This document shows, in pieces, positions 7,952 through 16,870 of a DNA stretch of 64,000 bases. Where the stretch lies: assembly GCF_010119385.1 (NCBI RefSeq), contig NZ_VFIE01000017.1, positions 619,066 to 683,065 of the forward strand. The letters run 5' to 3'. Within the stretch, counting starts at the first letter, position 1, and the number at the start of each line of letters is the position of its first letter. Source of the DNA: Nesterenkonia haasae. GTDB lineage: Bacteria > Actinomycetota > Actinomycetes > Actinomycetales > Micrococcaceae. The translations under genes and the position numbers were made by a program. The notes under the pieces were generated by a model. The model had not been told where the DNA came from. It searched no databases and was given only the letters and a program-made list of their open reading frames with translations.

Positions 7952-9282
7952 GGCCGGATCCTGAGCGCTACATCCTGAAACGGTTGGGCGGGCGCAGTCT
8001 GCGCAACCGCAAAGCGCGGCTACTGCTTGGCCCGCCCACGTTGAATGCGCATTCGATCACCTGGCACATCACGACGGCCGTGGGACAGGTTGACCTGGTG
8101 GCACGTCTGTCGGAGGGTCGCCTCAGACTGGAGTGCACCAGTGGCGATCCATTGGTAGCCCGATCTTTGCGGGCCATGCTGATCACCAAAGCGACATTGG
8201 TCGCCGAGCCCGAGGAGCACCATGTGCTCACTGAGATTTCCGCAGAATCCAGGGGTGCAACCGGACGCTTCGTACACCACGCCATGGTCTGGGCTCAGGA
8301 CGTGACGTCGATGGCTCAGCGCCAACAGCAGGTCCACAGTGGCTCTAAGTCACTGCAACACATCGTCGCGCAGGGCATTTGGTACGACCGGCGCCCCAAT
8401 TTTGGTGACGCAGTCGGCCCGTGGCTAGTCGCAGCTCTTACCGGTAAGGACGTCGTCAATGTCCGGCGCACCCGGGAGACTCCTACCAAAGCCCGGGGCC
8501 GCGCCACGCTTCTCGTAGGGTCGATCATCCAGATGCTCAACCGGAACAATGTGGACATCTGGGGCAGTGGGCTGATGCGCGAGTTGTCCGAAGAGCAGGT
8601 TGCGGCGTTCTCCCGGTTGCAGAACATTCGTGTACGAGCTGTTCGGGGTGAGCTGACCGCCGCTGAGCTGCGGGAGAAACTCGGCTGGGAGGTTCCAGAC
8701 ATATACGGCGACCCGGCGCTGCTGCTGCCACGACACTTTCCTGTCGCGGCCCGCGGACACCACATCGCCGTAGTGCCGCATTTGAAGCACCGAGCTGTGA
8801 TGCGAGATATTGCCAACCGGACGTTGATCCTGGCAGATGTTCGTGAAGACTTAGAGACGGTGGTCACTCAGATCGCATCAGCTCAGGCATGCATCTCCAC
8901 ATCCCTCCACGGCATCATCGTGGCGCAGGCATATGGCGTGCCGTGGGTGTGGCTCAATGTCACCGATTCACCGGTGGACGGACGCGACTTCAAGTTTGAT
9001 GATTTCTTCACCACGATCGATGCCTCGGCCGTTTCGCGTCAGGATGTTCCGCTCGGCGCGGTGGCTAGTCTAGATTTCGCCGAGTTGGCAAAGAAGGCGA
9101 CGCTGCCCGAACTCAGAACGGACCTCAACACACTAGAGTCTGCCCTTCCGGTGCGTCGGACGGCTGCCCGGGCTGGCGGACCGGAGCCGACCCGCAGCCA
9201 GCGCAGCACGATCACAGTCAAAATAGCTCGTCGTCTGCGGCGAGCCAGTTCAGGGCTCTTCCGACGGACGCGTAGTCAGTAG
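7948..9282 (+). CDS. Polysaccharide pyruvyltransferase family protein
   Basis: A 444-aa protein. Residues about 140-370 match the polysaccharide pyruvyl transferase domain (PF04230 type): NFGDAVGPWL, WGSGLM, RAVRGELTAAEL, YGDPALLLPR, and STSLHGIIVAQAYGVPWVW. These enzymes transfer a ketal-linked pyruvate from phosphoenolpyruvate to sugars of wall polymers or exopolysaccharides. An N-terminal ~130-residue beta-rich extension and a basic C-terminal tail (RRLRRASSGLFRRTR) are extra. It ends the plus-strand set 3700-9282 of overlapping genes, and its last 7 bp overlap the convergent TupA-like gene. It predicts an acidic, pyruvylated polymer. Confidence 0.85.
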   Translation: MRPDPERYILKRLGGRSLRNRKARLLLGPPTLNAHSITWHITTAVGQVDLVARLSEGRLRLECTSGDPLVARSLRAMLITKATLVAEPEEHHVLTEISAESRGATGRFVHHAMVWAQDVTSMAQRQQQVHSGSKSLQHIVAQGIWYDRRPNFGDAVGPWLVAALTGKDVVNVRRTRETPTKARGRATLLVGSIIQMLNRNNVDIWGSGLMRELSEEQVAAFSRLQNIRVRAVRGELTAAELREKLGWEVPDIYGDPALLLPRHFPVAARGHHIAVVPHLKHRAVMRDIANRTLILADVREDLETVVTQIASAQACISTSLHGIIVAQAYGVPWVWLNVTDSPVDGRDFKFDDFFTTIDASAVSRQDVPLGAVASLDFAELAKKATLPELRTDLNTLESALPVRRTAARAGGPEPTRSQRSTITVKIARRLRRASSGLFRRTRSQ

Positions 9283-10532
9283 CACCACTCGTCGCAGCTC
9301 TGGCGGGGGCGGCTCCACATTGGAGGATTCTCTTTCCCCGGCTGGGTGAACTGGTCGTACCACCAGGTGTACTTTTGCCGTCCGTAGAGGGAGCCGTAGG
9401 GCCGGCCTGCGGCAAGATCCTGTTCCAGTCGCGCTTGGGCCTTAACCCATTCGAGGCCCATGTATGCGTCATGCTCAGCGCGGTATCTCTGCCGCCCACC
9501 GGGTGTTGGGGTCAGTTCTCCAAGGACAAGTCCGCGCGGTGTGTGATAGAGATCCACTCGTACGAATGGCATACCTACCGCTCGTGAAAGGTACTGGGCC
9601 GTCTCCGTGATGTGGTCCATGTTCTCAGGTGTCGGGATGTCGGGGTTCCAGGTGCCCATTTCGGCGACTCTGCCTAGATCCTCGCCGTTGGCACCGAGGT
9701 AGCGGCGAGTGTAGGACCGGCGGTCCATGGAGCCCTCTCCTCCGGCCTGCATCAGCAGAATCTGCAGCACCTCTCCGTAGGCGGTGTAGACCTTGATGTC
9801 CTCGGGTATTACCGCTCCAGAGGTTCCTTCAAGGAGTTCTTCAGCAAAGTAGGGACCGTGCCACTGACTAAAGCGCTCAAGAATCTCAGGTGGAGGCGCA
9901 TCGTCCTGGAACTGGATAGTTCCGTCCAACGTTTCCCAGCCGTCGGGTGTGCGCTGCAGAATGAAGACACCATGACCGCTGTGTCCACCATCAGACTTCA
10001 ACACAAGTTTGTCCGTGGCCAGTGAGCTGAGGCGAATGTCCTCCGCGTGTTCCCACACCCGGTAGACCTCAGGCACGCCGATCCCGTGGCTCTGAGCCAG
10101 GGAGTAGTTGCGCAACTTATAAGGCATCTGCCACAGGGACAGTCCGTCGGGGGCAGAAGCAGCGAATCGCTGCTCGTACAGTTCACGGTAGGCCACCAGC
10201 AGCGTCAGAAATGATGGTTTGTCCAACCGGCTCCGCGATCGCCGGAGATCTGCCTCCAAGCGCTGGATGTGCTCTTGGAGCTTATGAAGCTCGAGGTCCT
10301 TGGTGCGGATGGCATCGAGTTTCTGACGCTCGAGAAACTCGCTCCGCTCCCGGAATGTCTCTACTCGACGCAGCGCCCGATTCAGCCGGTCTTCCAATCG
10401 CGCCCGTTGTTCCTCACTCCAACGGATCTTGCCCGCTGATCGGCGAGCTTCCAGCTCAAGTTCTTTGATTCGCCGATCCCGGGACGCGACTGGGGGAAGC
10501 CGCCGCACCATTCGCGCCCCCACCTGCTTCAT
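9276..10532 (-). CDS. TupA-like ATP-grasp protein with coiled-coil N-terminus
   Basis: A 418-aa protein. Residues about 18-100 are a charged coiled coil (many E, R, L heptads). From about 110 the sequence follows the TupA-like ATP-grasp family (PF14305 type): LSLWQMPYKLRNY, DKLVLKSDGGHSGHGVFIL as the ATP-binding lysine and glycine loop, DIKVYTAYGEV, FVRVDLYHTPRGLVLGELTPTPGG. The family is named for teichuronopeptide synthesis, where poly-glutamate/glucuronate is built, and occurs widely in surface-polysaccharide loci. The start overlaps the stop of the upstream 943-aa glycosyltransferase by 4 bp (ATGA), so the two are made together. This is a second, unrelated ATP-grasp enzyme in the locus. 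Confidence 0.8.
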   Translation of the reverse strand: MKQVGARMVRRLPPVASRDRRIKELELEARRSAGKIRWSEEQRARLEDRLNRALRRVETFRERSEFLERQKLDAIRTKDLELHKLQEHIQRLEADLRRSRSRLDKPSFLTLLVAYRELYEQRFAASAPDGLSLWQMPYKLRNYSLAQSHGIGVPEVYRVWEHAEDIRLSSLATDKLVLKSDGGHSGHGVFILQRTPDGWETLDGTIQFQDDAPPPEILERFSQWHGPYFAEELLEGTSGAVIPEDIKVYTAYGEVLQILLMQAGGEGSMDRRSYTRRYLGANGEDLGRVAEMGTWNPDIPTPENMDHITETAQYLSRAVGMPFVRVDLYHTPRGLVLGELTPTPGGRQRYRAEHDAYMGLEWVKAQARLEQDLAAGRPYGSLYGRQKYTWWYDQFTQPGKENPPMWSRPRQSCDEWCY

Positions 10533-13360
10533 CCCGCGGGCTCCAGTTCGGGGACGTCTTCGGAAGAAGGCTGCCGCAGACGAGCCAGGTACAGCTCAGC
10601 AGAACGCTTCTTTCGGAGAAACTGCACTCCATGCTGCTGTTGGGCGATGTAGCGTTCGGGGTCTTCCCACAGCGACGTCAGTATCCGACGAACATCTTTG
10701 GGTTCGGCGTAGACGGCGGCCTCACCGTAGGCCTGGCGGTATTCTGGGGCGAGTATCACCACCACCCCCGCCTTGAGAGCGGCCAGAACGCTGGGCTCCA
10801 CCGACTCATGCCATGGCTGGTTGTCGAAACAGACAAGGAAATCCAAAGCGCCGAGATAGTCCGCGAAGGCCTCCTCACCCGGTGTTTCAACATGCCACGA
10901 CGGAGGTGCTCCTTCTGCGCCGATGACACCATGCTGACGCAGCGCCTGAACGTTGGACCGCAGTTCTATCCGCACACTTCCGTTACTGGGATATATCTGA
11001 GAGCGCAGGGTCCTGCTCGGCCAATGGGACTCGGTTTCACTCACCGGACGTCCGATTACCGGCACCGCCGTCACGTCATGCGGCTCAGGCCGCAGCTCAC
11101 CGACGTGAGCAACCACCGAAACCCAGTCGTAGTCCAAAAGCTCCTGCGCCGGCAACTGCCCGGAGAGATAGCTGCGGGCCAGAGCTGATTGAGGAGCCCA
11201 CATGGGCGACTGGCCGAACGCCGCCACACAGTTCCGGCTGACCTGATCCATAGAGTAATACCTATCGTCACTGTGCATCGCTGCGGGCAGCTGATTCGCG
11301 ACCACCACGATCCGGCCTGCTTCAATGTTGGAGACCGTCCCGGTGTCCAGCTGCATCACTGTCGGCCAGTGGATGACCATCAGCGGGGTCTTCGCCTGCC
11401 GGTCCAACGTCAACCAGTCGATGCGCCCAGCGAGGAAGAGCCGCTCAAGCTCGGGCACCAGCCGTCTCTTCGCCGCCGAGGGCACAAGACCGTTCTGCAG
11501 AGCGATCAGCCCTACTCGCATCCCTCCCTGCAGGGCGGCTTCGATCTCCTGAACCAGGCCGAGTGTGTTGCCGCCGAGCACCCCACACTCTGACAGGAAG
11601 ATGACGTCGTACTCCGGGATATACGTCTTGTCACGTCCCGGTAGGAAGGACGGAGGCGCCACGAAGGGACGCTTCTCCGGGTTCTTCGACATGTAAGGGC
11701 TGGCTCCGGCGCTGATGCTCTGATGCCACGCCCCGTATGCCCGCTGGTAAATTTCCCGATCCGGATGGCGGTAGCCCAAACCGAAGTCATTCGACGTCAG
11801 GTTGTCCTCACCGAGCAGGGAGAAAGCCATCGGCACCGGATCCTCAGCGACCAGTTTGGTGTTGAAGACCAGTTCGAATCGCTTCTTGTACTCGTTGTCA
11901 GCCGATTTGCGCACCGCATCCCAGTAGCCGAGCTTCTCCTTGACAGTCTCCCGGCGGAACATGATGCAGGCGAAGCTGGGATGAATCACGCGGTCAGGGC
12001 CCCAGCGAACCTGGAACTTTACGTTCTCGTCGACCCTCACCCACTGCACAATATTGGCGTGCTTGTCCCGGTGTTTGATCAGGTCCCGCACTTGGCGCTC
12101 GATACGTTGAGGGTGGTGCCAATCATCTTTGTCAGCGACCGTCACGAACTCCCCGGTGGCGAGATCGAAAGCGTCATTGCGGACCGCGTACGCTCCACGG
12201 TTCTGTTCGCAGAACACCAAACGGATGCGGTTGTCCCGGGCTGCCCAGCCTTCAAGCTGGGCACGGTATGGGGTGGGGTTGCCGAGTTCGTCTGCCTCCG
12301 GAGAGGCGTCATCTATGATGATGATCTCCAGGTTTCTCCAGGATTGGTCCAGCAGCGACTGGACTGCCACGTCAGTTGCAGCGTTCGGCTCATAGATGGG
12401 CATGATGACCGAGACCAGCGGCAGGTCATCGCCTGGGGCTGAGGGAGCCGCACAGCGAATCTGATAGAACGACGGCGCCTGTGGGTCTTCAAAGACCGGC
12501 GGCACCAACCCGTGCCCACTGAACTCCTCCCCAAGTTGAGCCAACCACTGGCCCGCCTGATGACGTTGCCCGGTGAGATTCGGATTCACCGTATTCAGGC
12601 GCAGGTACCGCTGCGAGTACTCGCGATCCGGATCGGGGTCCTGATAATTGAGCACCTCAGCTGCGCGGGAGTGTTCACCGTTCCAGCTGAGCAGATCTGC
12701 GTAGTGCGAGCGGTCAACACCTTCGCTGAAGACTCGCAGGCCGAATATCTCCTCAGCGAAACTGTAGAGCGACAGGCAGCTGAAGAGGTCCCGGTTGTCT
12801 AAACGCTGACTGTAAAGCACCCGCGCCAGCGAGAGGTACGCCGGAGCCCACAGCAGTTGCTGAAGAAGTGCCCTGCGCTGCAGATCAGTGGAGCGGAAGC
12901 GCAAGGATTCGATCTCACGTACCAGGGACCTGTAGTCGTACGCTCCGGATGTTGCGCTCAGGGCCAACACATCCCGGGCACCGGTGAGGCGGGTTTCACG
13001 AGCGAGGGCGGCGAACCACTGAAGTCTGCCGCCGCGGCGAAGCTCCTTCGCCCACTGCAGCAGCGTCGGGTCGTGACCTTGCAGCGGCACCTGCTCGGCG
13101 GCACCTCTGGGAACCTCGGCTGGGGCCGGCAAATCGAAGGTATTGCCGAAGAGTCGCCGTCTGGCGTCCTCATTGCCATAGATCACGACACAGAGGGTCC
13201 CGACGACCAGAGCCGTCAGACACCCCAGTGCTAATCCATATATCTGGAGAAACGCTGCCGCTACGGCAAGCAGGGAAATGAGTGCCGCGAGCGCCAGTGC
13301 CGCCTTGTGAAGACGACTCAGCTTCCGCACTTCCCGCTTCACCTTTTCAATTGTGCTCAC
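10529..13360 (-). CDS. Membrane-anchored bifunctional glycosyltransferase (GT2 plus GT-B-like)
   Basis: A 943-aa protein from GTG 13360, with GGAAG about 10 nt upstream. Two membrane segments lie at about residues 20-40 and 43-61. A helical region follows to about 290. A GT2 domain spans about 313-540, with PLVSVIMPIYEPN, IIIIDDASPE and the donor motif VADKDDW (408-414). The last part (about 590-930) is a second transferase module homologous to the 403-aa protein at 1291-2502; shared points include the WP-S/A-x-x-x-R segment before IYP/AYP and the AAVYAEP stretch near the end. Two active domains would let one protein add alternating sugars at the inner membrane face. It is followed by the TupA-like gene with a 4-bp overlap. 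Confidence 0.8.
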   Translation of the reverse strand: MSTIEKVKREVRKLSRLHKAALALAALISLLAVAAAFLQIYGLALGCLTALVVGTLCVVIYGNEDARRRLFGNTFDLPAPAEVPRGAAEQVPLQGHDPTLLQWAKELRRGGRLQWFAALARETRLTGARDVLALSATSGAYDYRSLVREIESLRFRSTDLQRRALLQQLLWAPAYLSLARVLYSQRLDNRDLFSCLSLYSFAEEIFGLRVFSEGVDRSHYADLLSWNGEHSRAAEVLNYQDPDPDREYSQRYLRLNTVNPNLTGQRHQAGQWLAQLGEEFSGHGLVPPVFEDPQAPSFYQIRCAAPSAPGDDLPLVSVIMPIYEPNAATDVAVQSLLDQSWRNLEIIIIDDASPEADELGNPTPYRAQLEGWAARDNRIRLVFCEQNRGAYAVRNDAFDLATGEFVTVADKDDWHHPQRIERQVRDLIKHRDKHANIVQWVRVDENVKFQVRWGPDRVIHPSFACIMFRRETVKEKLGYWDAVRKSADNEYKKRFELVFNTKLVAEDPVPMAFSLLGEDNLTSNDFGLGYRHPDREIYQRAYGAWHQSISAGASPYMSKNPEKRPFVAPPSFLPGRDKTYIPEYDVIFLSECGVLGGNTLGLVQEIEAALQGGMRVGLIALQNGLVPSAAKRRLVPELERLFLAGRIDWLTLDRQAKTPLMVIHWPTVMQLDTGTVSNIEAGRIVVVANQLPAAMHSDDRYYSMDQVSRNCVAAFGQSPMWAPQSALARSYLSGQLPAQELLDYDWVSVVAHVGELRPEPHDVTAVPVIGRPVSETESHWPSRTLRSQIYPSNGSVRIELRSNVQALRQHGVIGAEGAPPSWHVETPGEEAFADYLGALDFLVCFDNQPWHESVEPSVLAALKAGVVVILAPEYRQAYGEAAVYAEPKDVRRILTSLWEDPERYIAQQQHGVQFLRKKRSAELYLARLRQPSSEDVPELEPAG

Positions 13361-13442
13361 GGCGTTGAACTTCCTTCATCGACAATGGCTATTAGCAGGC
13401 CAGTGTAATCCGATGAACCCCGCAATGGTGCTTACCAGCACA

Positions 13443-13467
13443 TAAAAAAAGTGTGCTCTGCAGCACT
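13443..13467 (-). terminator. Weak intrinsic terminator after tam
   Basis: On the minus strand, a 5-bp stem GTGCT/AGCAC with a 4-nt loop is followed after two bases by seven T. It sits just beyond the tam stop codon. The stem is short, so termination may be partial. Confidence 0.45.
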
Positions 13468-13473
13468 GTCCAT

Positions 13474-14283
13474 CTATTGGCTGCGGCGAGCGATGAAGAA
13501 GATTCTCCGGAATGGCAGGATCGTCCCGATACGAGTCTCCGGGTAGGCCTTTTTGAGTGCGGCTTTGTACTCAGCGGTGAACCTCTCCAGCAGATGTGGA
13601 GGCAGAGCCGACAGCACAGGCCGTGCCGCTGCCCCGGAAATCCAGTCAAAGACGGGGTCACTGCCGTGAAGTACATGGTGGTAGGTCGTTTCCCAGGCCT
13701 CGACCTGCCAACCCTCTCTGCTGACATCGAGCATGTAGTCGATCACCCCAGCGGTGGGAGTCAGCAGTGTTGAGGGGTCCACATGTTCTGCGTAAGGGCT
13801 GCTGCCGGCCATCTCGGCGAGCAGCCGGTGGCTCGGCGCCGCGTAGTTGCCCGGGACTTGGACCGCCAAGGCCCCACCGGGGGCGATGGAACGCTGAATA
13901 TCTGGCAACAGTTCTCTGTGGTCGGGCAGCCACTGCAGTGCCGCGTTCGACACGATAAGGTCTACCGGCTCTGCAGTGGCGAAGGTCCGGATGTCTGCCC
14001 GCTCATAGGTGATTTTGGCGTCGTCACTAGTGGACTCGCGAGCTTTGTCCAGCATTTCTTGACTGGAATCGACCCCTGTGATGTGAGCAGCTGGCCAATG
14101 GTGCCGGAGAACCGGCATTCCATTTCCGGGCCCACAGCCGAGATCGACCACCGTCCGAGCGTTGGGATGGCTGACTCGGCCCAGGAGGTCCACGAAGGGA
14201 CGTGTCCGTTCTGAGGCGAAGGCCAGGTAGCTCGTTGGGTTCCAGGTAGTGTCCGAGGGCACGCTGGAGGAGGATGAGGGCAT
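13474..14283 (-). CDS. tam: Trans-aconitate 2-methyltransferase
   Basis: A 269-aa SAM-dependent methyltransferase. The SAM-binding motif VVDLGCGPGNGMP is near residue 45, followed by ITGVDSSQEMLDKAR and VDLIVSNAALQWLPDH, the layout of Tam. The length and the motif NAALQWLPDH fit the Tam subfamily, which methylates trans-aconitate made from aconitate in the TCA cycle. Near the C-terminus RIGTILPFRRIFFIARR is also typical. It stands alone between the polymer genes, with its own promoter box and terminator, so it is probably a passenger in the locus and not part of polymer synthesis. Confidence 0.85.
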   Translation of the reverse strand: MPSSSSSVPSDTTWNPTSYLAFASERTRPFVDLLGRVSHPNARTVVDLGCGPGNGMPVLRHHWPAAHITGVDSSQEMLDKARESTSDDAKITYERADIRTFATAEPVDLIVSNAALQWLPDHRELLPDIQRSIAPGGALAVQVPGNYAAPSHRLLAEMAGSSPYAEHVDPSTLLTPTAGVIDYMLDVSREGWQVEAWETTYHHVLHGSDPVFDWISGAAARPVLSALPPHLLERFTAEYKAALKKAYPETRIGTILPFRRIFFIARRSQ

Positions 14284-14289
14284 GGACTG

Positions 14290-14295
14290 ATTCTA
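14290..14295 (-). promoter_or_regulatory. -10 box TAGAAT, leaderless type, for tam
   Basis: TAGAAT on the minus strand ends exactly 6 nt before the tam ATG, and no Shine-Dalgarno sequence is present. This predicts transcription starting at the start codon. Confidence 0.55.
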
Positions 14296-14462
14296 GGGAC
14301 CGAACGTGTCAGCGGCCGAGACCGATGACACGTGGCGCAATGAAGGAGCTGCAGAAGACCGGTGACGCCCAGCTCCACGGCACTCACACAGCCCGCTGGT
14401 AGACTGGGCCGCGCTTTGCCCCGCCGCGTGCGAGGCACGCACTTCACCCCGGGAGGACTCTC

Positions 14463-15398
14463 ATGGCAGCACCTGCCTCTGAACGACATAGGCCCAGTTT
14501 TCAGCTGGGTCCCCAGCGGGTCGTCCAAATGGACGGAGACCAGTTGGTCCGAGTAGGTGCTCGCCCAGGCCTGATTCGTTACATCCGGAACATCTGGGCT
14601 TTCCGCCATTTCCTTCAGTATGATGCGCACGCCCGCACGTCTTCGCAGAATAACCTGGACTCACTCGGTCGGTTCTGGATGGTGATGAACCCGCTGCTTC
14701 AGGCGGCGGTCTACTTCTTTATCTTCGGCTACATCCTGGAGACTCACCGCGGCATTGTGAATTTCATCGGATATCTCATCATCGGTGTGCTGACCTTCCG
14801 CTTCATTCAGGGCGCTGTGGTCAGTGCGTCGAACTCCATCGCCGGGAACCAGCAGGTGGTTCAGGCCTTTAACTTTCCCAGGGCATGTCTGCCGATCTCC
14901 TCCGCAGTCCGAGAACTCTTCGCCACGGTCCCCACCTTTGTGGTGATGGCGGTTCTGGTGTATTTCATCGGTGACTACCAGATTGCCGATATGGAGCGCG
15001 CCAACATCACCCTGGACTGGAAGTGGCTGATGTTCTTCCCGGCCATCTTCCTGGGGCTGATGGTCATGACCGGGCTCGGCCTGATCCTGGCGCGAGTTGT
15101 GGCCAACTACAACGACGTCAAACACCTCATCAGCATCGGGACAAGGCTGTGGTTCTACGCCTCCGCCGTCATCTTCAGTGTGGACCGCTTCGCTGATCGC
15201 GGTCACGACTGGATCATCACGGTCATGTACTACAACCCGGCCTTCTGCATCTTGGACATTATTCGTGACGCCTGGCTCTATGACGGTGTTGGCGAGCCGT
15301 TTCGCTGGGCCGTGCTGGGCGGCTGGGCCGTCGGCGCTATGGTGATCGGCATGATTATCTTCTGGCGCGGGGAAGAAACTTACGGACGGGAGCGCTGA
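14463..15398 (+). CDS. ABC-2 type polysaccharide/teichoic acid exporter permease (TagG/Wzm-like)
   Basis: A 311-aa membrane protein. It begins with ATG 14463 behind a strong GGGAGGA at about 6-nt spacing. After a ~50-residue cytoplasmic N-terminus, six membrane segments can be placed at roughly residues 75-95, 98-115, 150-172, 190-215, 230-245 and 275-295, the ABC-2 permease layout; NPLLQAAVYFFIFGYI is characteristic. It pairs with the ATPase gene 10 bp downstream. The pair would move lipid-linked polymer across the membrane, as TagGH does for teichoic acid. The gene is transcribed toward the ATPase and away from tam. Confidence 0.88.
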   Translation: MAAPASERHRPSFQLGPQRVVQMDGDQLVRVGARPGLIRYIRNIWAFRHFLQYDAHARTSSQNNLDSLGRFWMVMNPLLQAAVYFFIFGYILETHRGIVNFIGYLIIGVLTFRFIQGAVVSASNSIAGNQQVVQAFNFPRACLPISSAVRELFATVPTFVVMAVLVYFIGDYQIADMERANITLDWKWLMFFPAIFLGLMVMTGLGLILARVVANYNDVKHLISIGTRLWFYASAVIFSVDRFADRGHDWIITVMYYNPAFCILDIIRDAWLYDGVGEPFRWAVLGGWAVGAMVIGMIIFWRGEETYGRER

Positions 15399-15408
15399 GC
15401 CGACCGAT

Positions 15409-16455
15409 ATGAGCACTCCAACATCCCCCTACACCCCACGCCGGGCCAACTGGCCGGCCCGCAACGGGAACGCCGGCGAGAGTCTCGACTTGGACCCTGA
15501 GGTTTTCGACGACGGCTTCGGGTTCAACGAGATCGAAGAGATCGCGTGGGACGACCATCCGCTCACGCAGAACGCCCCCCAGGTGGAGACCGTCGACCCG
15601 GAGAAGGTCTCAGTGGCGGTGGACAGCGCCTCCAAGATCTACCGCATCCGCTCTGGCAGCGAACACAAGAATTCCACCAAACGGATCGGCCGTCACCTGC
15701 AACGGGCCCTCGGCTCAGGCTGGTCGGAGATTCCCGCTCTGGACGAGCTCAGCTTTGTGGTCAACCGCGGAGAGACCGTGGGCGTCATCGGCACCAACGG
15801 TTCCGGTAAATCCACCCTGATGAAACTCCTGACAGGCAAGATTCGCCCTACCTCTGGAGAGGTATTCGCGACGTCGACTCCGGTGATGCTGGGCGTCAAT
15901 GCGGCTCTGGTGCGGGAGATCTCCGGGCGGGAGAACATCAAGCTCGGTTGCCTTGCCATGGGGCTCTCCCCCAAAGAGGCGCAGAAGAAGTTCGACATGA
16001 TCGTCGAGATATCCGGCCTTCAGGACGCGTTGGACAGACCGCTGAAGGCTTATTCCTCTGGTATGGCGTCCCGGCTGCAATTCGCTATCGCGACGAGTGT
16101 GGACCCGGATATCCTGCTGATCGATGAGGCGCTTAACACAGGTGACGCCCAATTCCGGTCCCGGACCAAAAAGCGGCTCGACGAGGTCCGCGCCCAAGCC
16201 GGTTGTGTTTTCCTGGTGTCCCACTCCCTTGGCACGATCAAGCAGATGTGCACCAGGGTGATATGGATCGAGCAGGGTCGCATGCTCGCCGACGGTGACC
16301 CGGAATGGGTATGCGCGCAGTATCAGGAGTACACCGACCACAAGTCGAATGGGCGGATGCGCGCGGCGCAGATCGTCTACGATCGCACCCAGTTGAAACT
16401 GTCACCTATCCAGGTGGAGTTCATCGACGGCACCCGCCCGACGAAGGCCGGCTAG
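15409..16455 (+). CDS. ABC exporter ATPase for teichoic acid/polysaccharide (TagH/Wzt-like)
   Basis: A 348-aa ATPase. The Walker A motif GTNGSGKST is at 128-136, the signature region YSSGMASRLQFAIATSVDP is near 213-232, and Walker B is DILLIDEAL. YSSGM in place of LSGGQ is the hallmark of the TagH/Wzt polysaccharide-exporter class. About 65 acidic, probably disordered residues precede the domain, which is unusual; the short C-terminal tail lacks a Wzt carbohydrate-binding module, so export probably does not need recognition of a capped chain end. It follows the permease by 10 bp, and its stop is one base from the convergent ndk stop. Confidence 0.9.
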   Translation: MSTPTSPYTPRRANWPARNGNAGESLDLDPEVFDDGFGFNEIEEIAWDDHPLTQNAPQVETVDPEKVSVAVDSASKIYRIRSGSEHKNSTKRIGRHLQRALGSGWSEIPALDELSFVVNRGETVGVIGTNGSGKSTLMKLLTGKIRPTSGEVFATSTPVMLGVNAALVREISGRENIKLGCLAMGLSPKEAQKKFDMIVEISGLQDALDRPLKAYSSGMASRLQFAIATSVDPDILLIDEALNTGDAQFRSRTKKRLDEVRAQAGCVFLVSHSLGTIKQMCTRVIWIEQGRMLADGDPEWVCAQYQEYTDHKSNGRMRAAQIVYDRTQLKLSPIQVEFIDGTRPTKAG

Positions 16456-16456
16456 C

Positions 16457-16870
16457 TCAGCCGAACCAGATGCTGATTTCCCGTTCAGCGCTCTCGACCG
16501 AATCGGAACCGTGGACGAGGTTTTTCTGTACCTTTACACCCCAGTCGCGGCCCAAGTCACCGCGGATAGTGCCCGGGGCTGCGGTGGTCGGGTCGGTCTG
16601 CCCCGCCAGTGAGCGGAACCCTTTGATGACCTCGTCACCCTCCACCACAGCGGCCACAACGGGCCCCGAGAGCATGAAGTCGACCAGCGGCTGATAGAAC
16701 GGTTTGCCCTCATGTTCCGAGTAGTGCGCAGCCAACTGATCCGGAGCGGCATCGAGTTTGGTCAGCCGCGTGATGACGTACCCCTTAGCTTCAACCCTGC
16801 GCAGGATCTCACCGGTGAGACCCCGCTCCACACCGTCAGGCTTGATGAGCACCAGTGTGCGTTCGGTCAT
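16457..16870 (-). CDS. ndk: Nucleoside-diphosphate kinase
   Basis: A 137-aa protein of normal NDK length. The N-terminus TERTLVLIKPDGVERGL and the active-site segment NLVHGSDSVESAEREI, with the phospho-accepting histidine near residue 117, are diagnostic. The enzyme transfers the gamma-phosphate from ATP to nucleoside diphosphates. It overlaps the upstream DUF4233 gene by 4 bp (ATGA), in the actinobacterial order folC-DUF4233-ndk. Confidence 0.97.
   Translation of the reverse strand: MTERTLVLIKPDGVERGLTGEILRRVEAKGYVITRLTKLDAAPDQLAAHYSEHEGKPFYQPLVDFMLSGPVVAAVVEGDEVIKGFRSLAGQTDPTTAAPGTIRGDLGRDWGVKVQKNLVHGSDSVESAEREISIWFG

Noticed and set aside
11723-12442. 239-codon open frame on the plus strand
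   Set aside because: Antisense to the 943-aa glycosyltransferase; composition fits a shadow frame of high-GC coding DNA.
14661-15416. 251-codon minus-strand frame rich in His and Asp
   Set aside because: Antisense to the exporter permease; the His/Asp-rich composition comes from complement of membrane codons.
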